Positions 53,879 to 62,833 of a stretch of 64,000 nucleotides of DNA are shown piece after piece. This DNA is from JAJFHI01 sp050633705. Its GTDB lineage: Bacteria > Pseudomonadota > Alphaproteobacteria > Rhizobiales > Hyphomicrobiaceae. The translations under genes and the position numbers were made by a program. The DNA lies in assembly GCA_050633705.1 (NCBI GenBank), contig JBOEGZ010000006.1, positions 186,001 to 250,000 of the forward strand, written 5' to 3'. The notes beneath the pieces were generated by a model. The model was not told the DNA's origin. It saw only the letters and a list, made by a program, of their open reading frames with translations, and made no database searches. Every line of letters starts with the position of its first letter. The first letter of the stretch is position 1.

Positions 53879-55506
53879 CAAAACGACCGGCGCCAACTTG
53901 GCCAGCGCATGTCGCTTAAGATTTCGCGTGCTGCATTATGTCCTGGTGCACCCGTTACGCCGCCACCGGGGTGTGCACCAGAGCCGCACAAGTAAAGCCC
54001 CGGTATGGGCATACGATAGTCGGCATGTCCCATGACCGGACGCAGTGAAAACAGTTGATCGAGCCCCAATTGGCCGTGAAAAATATCACCGTCAACCATG
54101 CCAAAGCGCTGCTCGAGATCCAGCGGCGACAAAACTTGCCGCGCGATCACCGCATCTGAAAAATTGGGAGCAAACTTGCTTACGGTCTCTATGACCTTGT
54201 CGGCAAAAGCTTGCTTTTCGTGCGGATTTCGCCAACTCCTGGGGGCAGAAAGCCTTGGTGCAACATGTTGGACGAACAAACTTGCAACATGTTGGCCTGC
54301 AGGCGCCAGACTATCATCCAAAGTTGAAGGAATGAGCATCTCAACGATAGGGTTTTGCGCCCAACCCTCCCGCCGCGCATCAATATATGCGGCCTCAAGA
54401 TAGTCCATCGTGGGTCCAATGATAATGCCAGCACCGTGATGATCTTGTACCTGTTTACCAGGACGACAGATGAAATCCGGCAGTTCTGACAGCGCGACAT
54501 TCATGCGAAACGTGCCGGAACCGGTTTTAATACCCGTAAACCTGCGGCGAAGCTCGGGTGCAAGTGTGCTTTTGGGCGTATCGTCTGGGATGAGATCTCT
54601 AAACAGCAACTTGGGCCCAACGTTGGCTGCCACCACCTTGCCGCTCACAACATTACCATCAACCAACCTCACACCAACAGCGCGGCCATCCTCAATAACA
54701 ACGCGTTCGACGGCAGCTTGGGTGCGAATTTCCACACCTTTTGCCTCACAAGATCGCGCCATGGCTTGCGTGATCGCGCCCATCCCGCCAACGGCATGTC
54801 CCCACTGTCCGACTTGGCCGTTTACTTCACCAAAAGCGTGGTGCAAGAGCACATAAGCCGTACCAGGTGTCGACGGTGCGGCGTAGGCTCCGACGATGCC
54901 ATCAAAAGCAAATGCCGCTTTCACCGTTTCGTTTTCAAACCAATCATCGAGAAAATCCGCTGCGCTTTTTGTGAACAGGTCACCAACAAGGCGCTGGTCC
55001 TCAAGGCTCAACCCCAACAGTCTCCGCCCAATACGCCCACCCGACAATAGATCTCGCAATCCTCCACCAGCATTCGGCGGGGTCTGCAAAACGAGATCAC
55101 GCAAGACGTTTGCTGCCCGCTCGATGGCGGCATCGTAAGCTGGCAACCGAGCGCCATCACGTAGCGAGAATTCAGCCACAGCAGCCTGGCGTGCCGCCGT
55201 CCCCCGACGCATCAACAGAGCCCGCTTTTCGTCAACCGGCCAAAAATTGGCTGCCGGGCGCAAAACGACCCGCAATCCAAACTTTTCAAGCTCAAGATCA
55301 GAAATGACTTTGGGATTTAGTAAACTAACCGTATAGGCGGCGACGGAGTTGCGAAAACCTGGGTGAAATTCTTCTGTCAGTGCCGCACCGCCAACAACGT
55401 TATTTTTTTCTAAAACGACGACCCGATGCAGGCCACCCATCGCCAAATAAGCCGCTGTTGTTAGGCCATTATGCCCACCGCCAATGATTATCGCGTCGTA
55501 TTTCAA
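53878..55506 (-). CDS. FAD-dependent oxidoreductase, phytoene-dehydrogenase/PYROXD2-like
   Basis: This flavoprotein of about 542 residues is of the amine-oxidase/carotenoid-desaturase superfamily. The Rossmann FAD motif is DAIIIGGGHNGLTTAAYLA at the N-terminus, with VVLEKNNVVGGAALTEEFHPGF after it. The C-terminal FAD contact is GLYLCGSGAHPGGGVTGAPGHNAA. The layout matches PYROXD2-type proteins rather than CrtI, and no carotenoid genes are nearby. The start is uncertain: I use a TTG immediately before KYDAIIIGGG; an in-frame GTG at 55611 would add 35 atypical residues. Substrate unknown. Confidence 0.82.
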   Translation of the reverse strand: MKYDAIIIGGGHNGLTTAAYLAMGGLHRVVVLEKNNVVGGAALTEEFHPGFRNSVAAYTVSLLNPKVISDLELEKFGLRVVLRPAANFWPVDEKRALLMRRGTAARQAAVAEFSLRDGARLPAYDAAIERAANVLRDLVLQTPPNAGGGLRDLLSGGRIGRRLLGLSLEDQRLVGDLFTKSAADFLDDWFENETVKAAFAFDGIVGAYAAPSTPGTAYVLLHHAFGEVNGQVGQWGHAVGGMGAITQAMARSCEAKGVEIRTQAAVERVVIEDGRAVGVRLVDGNVVSGKVVAANVGPKLLFRDLIPDDTPKSTLAPELRRRFTGIKTGSGTFRMNVALSELPDFICRPGKQVQDHHGAGIIIGPTMDYLEAAYIDARREGWAQNPIVEMLIPSTLDDSLAPAGQHVASLFVQHVAPRLSAPRSWRNPHEKQAFADKVIETVSKFAPNFSDAVIARQVLSPLDLEQRFGMVDGDIFHGQLGLDQLFSLRPVMGHADYRMPIPGLYLCGSGAHPGGGVTGAPGHNAAREILSDMRWPSWRRSF

Positions 55507-55710
55507 TGATACAGTCCAGTCACAGTTGATCTGTTGAATTTGAAATTTTGCTGCTTTTTGCTTGTTATTGCAGAGCACATTGATGGACGATTTCTTTAAG
55601 ACACCGTTCACGACTCACAGTTAGCATCGTTCATGTAGAAGGCCTTTTTCGACACCCTCGAGCATTAAGACGAAACCCGCACACCACTGCGACAACGTTT
55701 TAGGACTAAT

Positions 55711-55953
55711 ATGCAAGCAACAAACCCATCACCATCACTGACGACATCCAATCAAAGTCTGGCTCATTCCGACAAAGCCTTGGCCCTGCTTCTTGTTGCT
55801 TTCCTTCCAGCATTATTTTGGTCCGGCATATTCTACATCGTCGCACCAACATTCGGCATTGCCGCCTCACCCGCTGTCATCTCGACCGCATTCGTTGTGA
55901 TAGCTGCATTTATTTCTGTGGTCTTCAGCGCGCTTTGGACTGACCCATCATAA
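55711..55953 (+). CDS. Small two-helix membrane protein
   Basis: I do not recognise the family. The 80-residue product has a polar Ser/Thr-rich N-terminus and two hydrophobic segments (about 23-47 and 52-75) with a short turn between. AGGA lies eight bases before the ATG and composition matches surrounding genes, which supports a real gene. There is no Cys or charged motif within the helices to suggest a function. Confidence 0.5.
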   Translation: MQATNPSPSLTTSNQSLAHSDKALALLLVAFLPALFWSGIFYIVAPTFGIAASPAVISTAFVVIAAFISVVFSALWTDPS

Positions 55954-55974
55954 ATGTTGATTTGGGTTTAAAGC

Positions 55975-56247
55975 TTACCGCCCCCACGAACATTTCAGCT
56001 TGCGACATGCGCGGCGGTCATTTCCAATTCGACACTTGGTTGCAACAAACCGGCACCGGCGACAGCTAAACGAAGAAACACAGCCTCGAAACTGTCCACC
56101 GCGACGAAAATTACAATTCACCACAGTCTGACAATCGCGCTGAACGTTAATGCCGGTAGTTTGTTGGGCGCTGGCAACGGTCGCAAAAGTTGCCACGCCA
56201 AAACAAAGCCCACCCAACGCCACCAAAACCCGCCAAAATCTGGACAT
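55975..56247 (-). CDS. Small exported Cys/Arg-rich protein
   Basis: I do not recognise the family. The 90-residue product has a clear signal peptide (cleavage near VASA, about residue 34) and a mature part of about 56 residues with eight cysteines and roughly a quarter basic residues, mostly Arg. AGGAGGTG lies eight bases before the ATG, a near-perfect ribosome site that fixes the start and suggests strong translation. Four disulfides are possible in the periplasm. The 213 bases upstream hold no gene and contain an 8-base direct repeat GGTTAATC twice (56401-56416). Confidence 0.6.
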   Translation of the reverse strand: MSRFWRVLVALGGLCFGVATFATVASAQQTTGINVQRDCQTVVNCNFRRGGQFRGCVSSFSCRRCRFVATKCRIGNDRRACRKLKCSWGR

Positions 56248-56460
56248 TGTAAACCACCTCCTGAGACGCGACCGGACGTCGACCAACATCATTGAACGCG
56301 TGTCAAAATGTTTGATGCTAGACAAACCATATTCGGACCCGAACTGTCGGATGTTTCTTTGCCCCTGACAACCCATCTGACACACCTCACCGTCCGACGC
56401 GGTTAATCGGTTAATCGCACCGGGCCAGTTCGGGAGTTACATAAATAAAGGTCAGAGGTT

Positions 56461-57354
56461 TTATTGCGCTGCCGCTGTTTTGGGCTGTACCAGATCCATA
56501 AAATCTGCAAGCAGGGTTTGCGTAATTTTTCCCGGTTTGAATGTCTCATCACCGATTTCGGAAACCGGTGTAATCTCAGCGGCTGTCCCGGTCAGGAAGC
56601 ACTCTGTGAATTCTGCCAACTCCTCAGGCATGATCGCCCGTTCGACAACTTCAATCCCCCGCGCCTTGGCAAGGCCAATGACGGTACGTCGGGTAATGCC
56701 GTCTAGGAAACAATCCGGCGTTGGCGTGTGAATAACGCCGTCCTTAATGAAAAAGATATTGGCCCCGGTGCATTCTGCAACTTGACCCCGCCAATCAAGC
56801 ATCATTGCATCAGAATAACCGTCCTTTTCGGCGCGGTGCTTCTCAATCGTGCAAATCATATAAAGACCAGCAGCCTTGGCATGGACGGGAGCCGTTGCCG
56901 GATCAGGACGTTTGTATTTGGCTCTGGCAACACGAATACCCTTTAAACGTTCTTCCATTGGGAAGTAAGAGCCCCAGCTCCAAGCAGCAATTGCCAAATG
57001 AATCGTGTTTTGTTGCGCAGAGATACCCATCATCTCGCTACCACGCCAGGCGATTGGGCGGACATAGCCGTCGACCAATTCGTTGACCTTCAATACATCA
57101 CGGCAAGCCTGATTTATAACTTCGGCAGAATAGGGAATTTCAAAATCGAGAATCCCAGCCCCCTCGATTAAGCGGTCTGTGTGCTCCTCCAACTTGAAAA
57201 TCTCGCCACCGTAAGCGCGCTCTCCTTCAAAGACCGAACTGCCATAGTGTAAACCGTGAGTGAGCAAATGAAGTTTGGCTTCACGCCAGGGGATGAGTTC
57301 ACCGTCAAACCAGATGAATCCGTCGCGATCGTGGAAGGGGAGCAAGTCTGCCAT
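56461..57354 (-). CDS. ilvE: Branched-chain amino acid aminotransferase
   Basis: This PLP enzyme performs the last step of Val, Leu and Ile synthesis and the first of their breakdown. The 297-residue protein is a class IV aminotransferase: FIWFDGELIPWREAKLHLLTHGLHYGSSVFEGERAY at the start, the PLP lysine in PVHAKAAGLYM, ECTGANIFFIKDG, and the LTGTAAEITPV motif. AGGGAA precedes the ATG. It is divergent from the MarR gene over 285 bases, in which I found no definite operator. Confidence 0.92.
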   Translation of the reverse strand: MADLLPFHDRDGFIWFDGELIPWREAKLHLLTHGLHYGSSVFEGERAYGGEIFKLEEHTDRLIEGAGILDFEIPYSAEVINQACRDVLKVNELVDGYVRPIAWRGSEMMGISAQQNTIHLAIAAWSWGSYFPMEERLKGIRVARAKYKRPDPATAPVHAKAAGLYMICTIEKHRAEKDGYSDAMMLDWRGQVAECTGANIFFIKDGVIHTPTPDCFLDGITRRTVIGLAKARGIEVVERAIMPEELAEFTECFLTGTAAEITPVSEIGDETFKPGKITQTLLADFMDLVQPKTAAAQ

Positions 57355-57639
57355 ATCGTGTCATTTCCCTGGGCGTGATCTCATAAGACACTCCGTCTCA
57401 ATGGCGATCACCTAATGCTAATCTTGTTTCAAAGCAGGTTTGGCGTCTCTGGCGACGTATTGGCCGCCAAATCTCGTCAATTTAGGCCGCCAGCATTCGG
57501 CCCTAGATGGAACTTCGCCAACCGTGTATTCCCTCAAATTCATCTCTGCCACAGATTAATTGGTAAAAAATGCCGATCAATTAGCCAGGGATGGCGAAAG
57601 TTCTTGCACTAGCGAAGCTTCAACGACAAATATGTCAGC

Positions 57640-58299
57640 ATGGCTGACGTAACTCAAGCATCTTCTCAACTTGCCCCTCGCAATAACGCGATTGGCCCTG
57701 CGCCATCGACGGTTGAAGGGGCTGGACAGGGTGGTGAACACGAACAGACATCGCGCGTGCAATCCAATTTAGAAACTGGATCTGGTGATCGTGGTCTGGA
57801 CGTTTCTCCAGACGACTTAATTTCGTATGCTGAGCTCCTGTTTTTTGCGTATCGCGATTTCGTCGGCGAACCGGATGCCATTCTGGAAACTTATGGATTT
57901 GGCCGGGCGCACCATCGTGTCTTACATTTTGTTCGCCGTTCCCCGGGCCTACGGGTGGCACAATTACTGACCATATTGAAGATTACAAAGCAAAGCCTAG
58001 CCCGCGTCCTCAAGCAACTTATCGACGAAGGTTTCATTACCCAACAGGCTGGAAAGTTGGATGGTAGAGAAAGATTACTGTATACGACGCCAAAAGGTGG
58101 CAAGCTCGCCGATGAGCTGGCCGCACTTCAGGTTGCCCGCATCAAAAGCGCTCTTCAACAAGCAGGGGCTGGAACTGATGACGCAACCCGGCGCTTTTTA
58201 TACGCGATGATCAGCGAAGATGAGCGCCATCATGTTGCCTCTCTGGTCCCCCCTTCTTGCGACTGTATGAGTTCTGATAATGACCCAACAAATGACTAA
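57640..58299 (+). CDS. MarR-family transcriptional regulator (PetP-like)
   Basis: This winged-HTH regulator has 219 residues. A disordered polar tail of about 55 residues is followed by a MarR domain (AELLFFAYRDFV, RAHHRVLHFVRRSPGLRVAQLLTILKITKQSLARVLKQLIDEGFI, DGRERLLYTTPKG). The order MarR gene, OmpR-type regulator, EnvZ-like kinase matches the petP-petR type cluster of alphaproteobacteria. The last 20 bases overlap the response regulator gene, so the two are coupled. Target genes are not evident here. Confidence 0.82.
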   Translation: MADVTQASSQLAPRNNAIGPAPSTVEGAGQGGEHEQTSRVQSNLETGSGDRGLDVSPDDLISYAELLFFAYRDFVGEPDAILETYGFGRAHHRVLHFVRRSPGLRVAQLLTILKITKQSLARVLKQLIDEGFITQQAGKLDGRERLLYTTPKGGKLADELAALQVARIKSALQQAGAGTDDATRRFLYAMISEDERHHVASLVPPSCDCMSSDNDPTND

Positions 58300-59023
58300 T
58301 GCATCTTCGTCTGATCAATCGGCAGTTCAAACAATTGTTGCAGACGATGCCCCCCATATTCTCATTGTTGATGACGACCAGAAGATTCGCGAACTTCTCG
58401 CACGCTATCTCACAGAGAACGGTTTCCGCGTGACAGCTTCTGGCGACGCGGCATGCGCCCGCAAAGCGATGCGCGGATTGTCGTTCGACCTGGTTTTGCT
58501 CGATGTCATGATGCCAGGAGAGGGCGGCTTGGAATTTGCTAGAGCGTTGCGCGCAACAATGGACGTTCCGATTTGCATGTTAACGGCCCGGGCAGAAGCC
58601 GACGATCGCATTGCAGGATTGGAAACTGGTGTCGACGATTACATCTCTAAACCATTTGAGCCGCGCGAGCTTGTATTACGGCTCAAAAACATCTTGAAGC
58701 GTGGGACCCAGCCGCCCGTTGAAGAAGAATGCGATGAAATCCGCTTAGGCAACCTTATTTTCCAAATCAGCCGCGGCGAACTCAAACGCGGCGATCAAAT
58801 CGTCAAACTGACGGAGCGCGAGCGTGATCTTTTGCGCCAACTCGCAGCGTCGCCCGGAACGCCCGTTCCACGTCATGAACTTTCTCGTGATGAGTCCACT
58901 GGCAATGAGCGTGCCATTGATGTTCAGGTCAATCGATTGCGACGCAAAATTGAGAGCGACCCCTCCAACCCCGTATATCTGCAAACCGTGAGGGGAAAAG
59001 GCTATATTCTCTATTCCGACTAA
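58280..59023 (+). CDS. OmpR-family response regulator (PetR-like)
   Basis: This two-component regulator has 247 residues. The receiver domain has acidic residues at about 31-33, the phospho-acceptor Asp75 in LVLLDVMMPG and Lys124 in YISKPFEPRE. A C-terminal winged helix follows (LTERERDLLRQLAASPGTPVPRHEL, NERAIDVQVNRLRRKIESDP). It starts inside the MarR gene and its partner kinase follows within 50 bases. Confidence 0.9.
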   Translation: MTQQMTNASSSDQSAVQTIVADDAPHILIVDDDQKIRELLARYLTENGFRVTASGDAACARKAMRGLSFDLVLLDVMMPGEGGLEFARALRATMDVPICMLTARAEADDRIAGLETGVDDYISKPFEPRELVLRLKNILKRGTQPPVEEECDEIRLGNLIFQISRGELKRGDQIVKLTERERDLLRQLAASPGTPVPRHELSRDESTGNERAIDVQVNRLRRKIESDPSNPVYLQTVRGKGYILYSD

Positions 59024-59071
59024 AAGGTAGACTTCGAAGACATTTTGTCGGGATGGAGCCCGCAATTTCTC

Positions 59072-60496
59072 ATGGCGTTCTTGCGTGACTACACAACCCG
59101 TTATACCCCTCCAAGACTGAAAAGTCAGTTGAACCGCGCGCGCGCTTTGCTGGGCCACGGCAAAAATTGGTTTCTCAGAACCATCGCCGAAATGCTTCCT
59201 AAGGGGCTTTACGCCCGCGCACTCATCATCATCATTGCACCGATTGTGGTCCTGGAAGGTGTTGTTGCTTTCGTCTTTATGGAGCGCCATTGGCAATCTG
59301 TGACGCGACGTTTGTCTGAAGCAACGGCACGCAACATTGGCGCCATCGTCGCAATTTACGAAGACTACCCTTATGACGATGGACATCGAAAACTTATCGA
59401 TCTCGCCAAAGCAAAATTGGACCTGGACTTACACATATTACCACCAGAAGATTTGCCAGCCACACAACCGAAACCTTTTTTTGATCTGCTCGACCGCGCT
59501 CTATCTCGGGAAATTGGCGTCCGGGTCAAACGACCCTTCTGGATTTCGGTCAATGACAAACGTTTTGTTGAAATTCGCGTGCGTGCCGAAGATGGTGTGC
59601 TGCGTTTCATTGCCCGACGCAGCCAGACCTACGCGTCAAACTCACATATTTTCCTACTCTGGATGGCAGGATCGTCAATTATTCTTCTGACCGTCGCGAT
59701 CATGTTTTTGCGCAACCAGATCAGGCCAATTCTGCGCCTGTCAAAGGCTGCTGATGCCTTCGGAAAAGGCCGTCCCGTACCCGAAGATTTCCGCCCTCGC
59801 GGCGCGCGTGAAGTTCGCCAGGCGGCTGAAACCTTTCTTGAAATGCGTGAACGCATCACAACCCATGTCGAACAACGCACAACCATGCTCGCCGGCGTCA
59901 GTCATGACCTCAGAACAGTGCTGACCCGTTTCAAACTCGAACTCGCCTTGCTTGGGGATAGTCCTGGAACCGAATCATTGACCGCCAATGTCAACGAAAT
60001 GCAACATATGTTGGAAGACTACCTAGCATTTTCGAAAGGCGATGACGGCGAGCAGGCACAGCCCACAAACCTTTATGAGTTTTTAGAGGAAATAAACGCC
60101 GACGCAGATGTCTACGATGCCGATGTCGAACTTAAGCTATCAAAACGACGCAAGAAAATGCTCGTTCCGCTGAAACGGCGTGCCTTTAAACGTGCGATCA
60201 CAAATCTCGTCTCGAATGCCGCTCGTTATGGAGATCACGTCGTCATTCGTGTGAACTCAACATCACAAGTGTTGCAAATCCATATCGACGACGATGGTCC
60301 TGGTATTCCCGAACACCAACGCACGCAGGTTTTTCGGCCGTTCTATAGAATTGACAGCTCACGCAACCAAGATGTTGGCAATACAGGACTGGGTCTTGCG
60401 ATCGCGCGTGACATCGTTAGAAGCCACGGTGGCGATATCTTACTTGGTGAAAGTGAATTGGGCGGACTGCGCGCAACCATTTCGGTTCCGCTTTAA
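59072..60496 (+). CDS. EnvZ-like sensor histidine kinase
   Basis: This membrane kinase has 474 residues. Helix 1 is at about 50-70, a periplasmic region spans 70-190, helix 2 is at 193-213, then come a HAMP segment, an H-box with His278 (GVSHDLRTVLTRFKLELALL) and an ATPase domain (NLVSNAARYGDHV, DDDGPGIP, FRPFYRIDSSRN, NTGLGLAIARDIV). The H-box has Val where EnvZ has Pro. I chose the ATG of MAFLRDY; an in-frame TTG nine codons upstream is possible. It pairs with the preceding regulator. The signal sensed is unknown. Confidence 0.88.
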   Translation: MAFLRDYTTRYTPPRLKSQLNRARALLGHGKNWFLRTIAEMLPKGLYARALIIIIAPIVVLEGVVAFVFMERHWQSVTRRLSEATARNIGAIVAIYEDYPYDDGHRKLIDLAKAKLDLDLHILPPEDLPATQPKPFFDLLDRALSREIGVRVKRPFWISVNDKRFVEIRVRAEDGVLRFIARRSQTYASNSHIFLLWMAGSSIILLTVAIMFLRNQIRPILRLSKAADAFGKGRPVPEDFRPRGAREVRQAAETFLEMRERITTHVEQRTTMLAGVSHDLRTVLTRFKLELALLGDSPGTESLTANVNEMQHMLEDYLAFSKGDDGEQAQPTNLYEFLEEINADADVYDADVELKLSKRRKKMLVPLKRRAFKRAITNLVSNAARYGDHVVIRVNSTSQVLQIHIDDDGPGIPEHQRTQVFRPFYRIDSSRNQDVGNTGLGLAIARDIVRSHGGDILLGESELGGLRATISVPL

Positions 60497-60510
60497 AACT
60501 TTCAACGTTT

Positions 60511-61185
60511 TCACGTCCGGGTATCAAGTTCTGGCTCACTTGAAGGCTGACCATCCTGTTTCGATTGCAACCGCGTTGGAAGCATCGAATACAAGGTGCG
60601 ACACAAACCTTCAGCCATATCGACGACATTGTCTGCTCGCTTTAGGACACGCTCGCCACGTCTAAGACGGCGATCTAAGACTGCCATCGTCCGCGCCAAT
60701 CCAGGATCATCATCGTCAAGCCAGGTTTGAAACACCGTGGAATAAAGACCGAGCAAACCAGCAACCCGCACCCCACCCTTGAGGCCAACAGGGTCCACTC
60801 CGGCAGCCTGCAATATCCAACCCTGTGATTGCAAAAAAGCCCTGAGCAAATCCGGGTCGGGCAGCTTTGGGCCAACAATCGATTTCAAGGCTGGCTTGTG
60901 GGGGGCAAGTGCATCAAAGCGGTTCATGATCACTTCAAACAATGCATCACGCGGCGATTGATCCGTTGACACATCACGGCTCTCGCTCAGCATTTGTTGA
61001 TCAATTCGACGAATGAATGCTGCAATAATTGCATCTTTGTTCGACACCACACCCTGCATAGCGGCCAAGTCAATCCCGGCCTCGCGGGCAATATCGCGCA
61101 GCAGGACGTCCGTCCATGGGCGTTCTTCTGCCAGTTTCAAGGCGGTATCAATGATCAGATCGCGTGTGGTGGTGTCGCTCGTCAT
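60511..61185 (-). CDS. TetR-like regulator with COQ9-like C-terminal half
   Basis: The 224-residue protein begins with a TetR-type HTH (RDLIIDTALKLAEERPWTDVLLRDIAREAGIDLAAM). The C-terminal half (QGWILQAAGVDPVGLKGGVRVAGLLGLYSTVFQTWLDDDDPGLARTMAVLDRRLRRGE in short pieces) resembles the W-x-D-D and LDRRL elements of COQ9-like proteins, which share the TetR fold. The ATG lies nine bases after AGGAAA. It could be a repressor or a COQ9-like lipid-binding protein; the DNA-binding helices look intact enough to favour a regulator. It converges with the kinase gene, 14 bases away. Confidence 0.65.
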   Translation of the reverse strand: MTSDTTTRDLIIDTALKLAEERPWTDVLLRDIAREAGIDLAAMQGVVSNKDAIIAAFIRRIDQQMLSESRDVSTDQSPRDALFEVIMNRFDALAPHKPALKSIVGPKLPDPDLLRAFLQSQGWILQAAGVDPVGLKGGVRVAGLLGLYSTVFQTWLDDDDPGLARTMAVLDRRLRRGERVLKRADNVVDMAEGLCRTLYSMLPTRLQSKQDGQPSSEPELDTRT

Positions 61186-61279
61186 GACCAAAGTTTCCTA
61201 CAGCGCTTAGACGCACAAGATGTCCATCAGTGGATCAACGTCTAAACATCAAACGTCTTGCGATAAATATAACGCAAAA

Positions 61280-61705
61280 TTACGACGCGGTGCCATCAGA
61301 AGTCTTAGCGTTGATGACTTCACCATCTTCTTTGGTAAATGTGCCCAGATCTGGATTTGGCAGAATTTCAATCACGACTTCCGATGGTCGACACAGCCTC
61401 ACCCCCTTTGAGGTTACAACAATCGGTCGATTGATCAAAATTGGGTGCGCCATCATGTGGTCGATTAATTCGTCATCTGTCCACTTTTCATCGTCTAAGC
61501 CAAGTTCGTCATAAGGTGTTCCCTTGCGTCGCAATAGGTCGCGCGCAGGAATCTCCATCTCGGCAATCAGCCGCACCAGATCATCGCGGCTGGGTGGCGT
61601 TTTCAAATACTCAATCACTTCAGGCTCTTGCCCACTTTTGCGGATCATCTCGAGCGTATTGCGTGAGGTTCCGCACTTCGGGTTGTGATAAATTTTTACT
61701 GTCAT
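61280..61705 (-). CDS. arsC: ArsC-family (glutaredoxin-dependent) arsenate reductase
   Basis: This is a thioredoxin-fold reductase of 141 residues. The catalytic Cys11 is in NPKCGTSRNT, and the three Arg/Ile elements of the active site appear later (RDLLRRKGTPY, HPILINRPIVVT, LCRPSE). That pattern fits true ArsC rather than Spx/YffB. No ars operon genes are nearby, so arsenate detoxification as its sole role is unproven. It lies between the TetR-like gene and proC on the same strand. Confidence 0.85.
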   Translation of the reverse strand: MTVKIYHNPKCGTSRNTLEMIRKSGQEPEVIEYLKTPPSRDDLVRLIAEMEIPARDLLRRKGTPYDELGLDDEKWTDDELIDHMMAHPILINRPIVVTSKGVRLCRPSEVVIEILPNPDLGTFTKEDGEVINAKTSDGTAS

Positions 61706-61808
61706 TGCAAACTCATTTCCTCAAGCTTCAATAAGGTTCGGTCGATGACGCAATATGCGCAGACTTCATGTGAAAATTTCGCTGATCAATAACACTGCGA
61801 CACCAAAT

Positions 61809-62636
61809 TTAAGATGCAAGATCTTGCCCGCGCTTTTTCGCCCGGGCAACAGCTTCGACCATTAAGTCTCGCAAACCATTTGGCTCACGCATCAATACCG
61901 CAAGTGCTGCCTCAGTCGTACCACCAGGTGAGGTCACAGCTTTGCGGAGATCCGTTGCACTCTGAGATGTCTTGGCCATCAAAACGCCAGACCCTGCAAC
62001 GGTTTGGCGCGCCAGTTCGACTGCCAGGTCTTCGTCCAAGCCCGCTTCAATGCCAGCGGCCGCCATACATTCAGCCAACCAGAAAACATAAGCTGGACCC
62101 GATCCTGACACACCAGTAACTGCGTCAATCAAAACCTCAGTCTCAACCCAACCAACTTTACCAATCGACTGAAGCAAAGTCGTGCACGCCGTTTTTTGTT
62201 CCTGCGTCATCGCGTCATTGCCACAACACACCGTCATGCCTTCTCCAACGGCGGCAGGCGTGTTTGGCATCGCACGAACAACACAAACGCCTTTAGCGAC
62301 ATGAGTTTCAAAACTGGCAATTGACCGACCCGCAGCCACCGACAAAACAATCGTATTGGGTCCAGCAAGCTTCCCGGCAGGTGGAAACACAACGTCCATA
62401 ACTTGCGGTTTTACAGCCGTCATAATGACAGCCGGTGGCATTGCCAGGTCTTTGATTTCAACGACCGGCTTGATGGCGTGTTGTGCTAAAAATTCAGCCA
62501 TGTCTGCTGGCGGCTTGGGGTCTTGAACCACCACGTCAGCAGGATCGAGGCCAGCAGCCAAAAGACCCTTTAAGATGGCCCCGCCCATTTTTCCGGCACC
62601 AATCATTACGAATGGCTCATTCAGAGTAATCGACAT
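61809..62636 (-). CDS. proC: Pyrroline-5-carboxylate reductase
   Basis: ProC reduces pyrroline-5-carboxylate to proline. The 275-residue protein opens with the Rossmann motif VMIGAGKMGGAILKGLLAAG. It contains SVAAGRS, VRAMPNTPAAVGEGMT and the C-terminal signature DAVTGVSGSGPAYVFWLAE followed by SPGGTTEAAL. I chose the ATG of MSITLNEP with AGGA upstream, rather than a TTG six codons earlier. The roughly 195 bases upstream hold no gene. Confidence 0.94.
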   Translation of the reverse strand: MSITLNEPFVMIGAGKMGGAILKGLLAAGLDPADVVVQDPKPPADMAEFLAQHAIKPVVEIKDLAMPPAVIMTAVKPQVMDVVFPPAGKLAGPNTIVLSVAAGRSIASFETHVAKGVCVVRAMPNTPAAVGEGMTVCCGNDAMTQEQKTACTTLLQSIGKVGWVETEVLIDAVTGVSGSGPAYVFWLAECMAAAGIEAGLDEDLAVELARQTVAGSGVLMAKTSQSATDLRKAVTSPGGTTEAALAVLMREPNGLRDLMVEAVARAKKRGQDLAS

Positions 62637-62833
62637 CTCAGTGCTGTCCTGCAAGTTTCAGTGTAAATGATCGGTTCTGCGCCAAGCGTTAGTGGCAAGG
62701 CCCTCGCCAATTTAGCAAAAACCAAACCATCGACTTAGGATCGCTCGCGATACGTCTCATAGCACCGGTCGACAGGAAATGCACTGAAGGCAGACGTTCG
62801 CAGGTCAATTTTGCGAGATTTTCTCAACCACCC

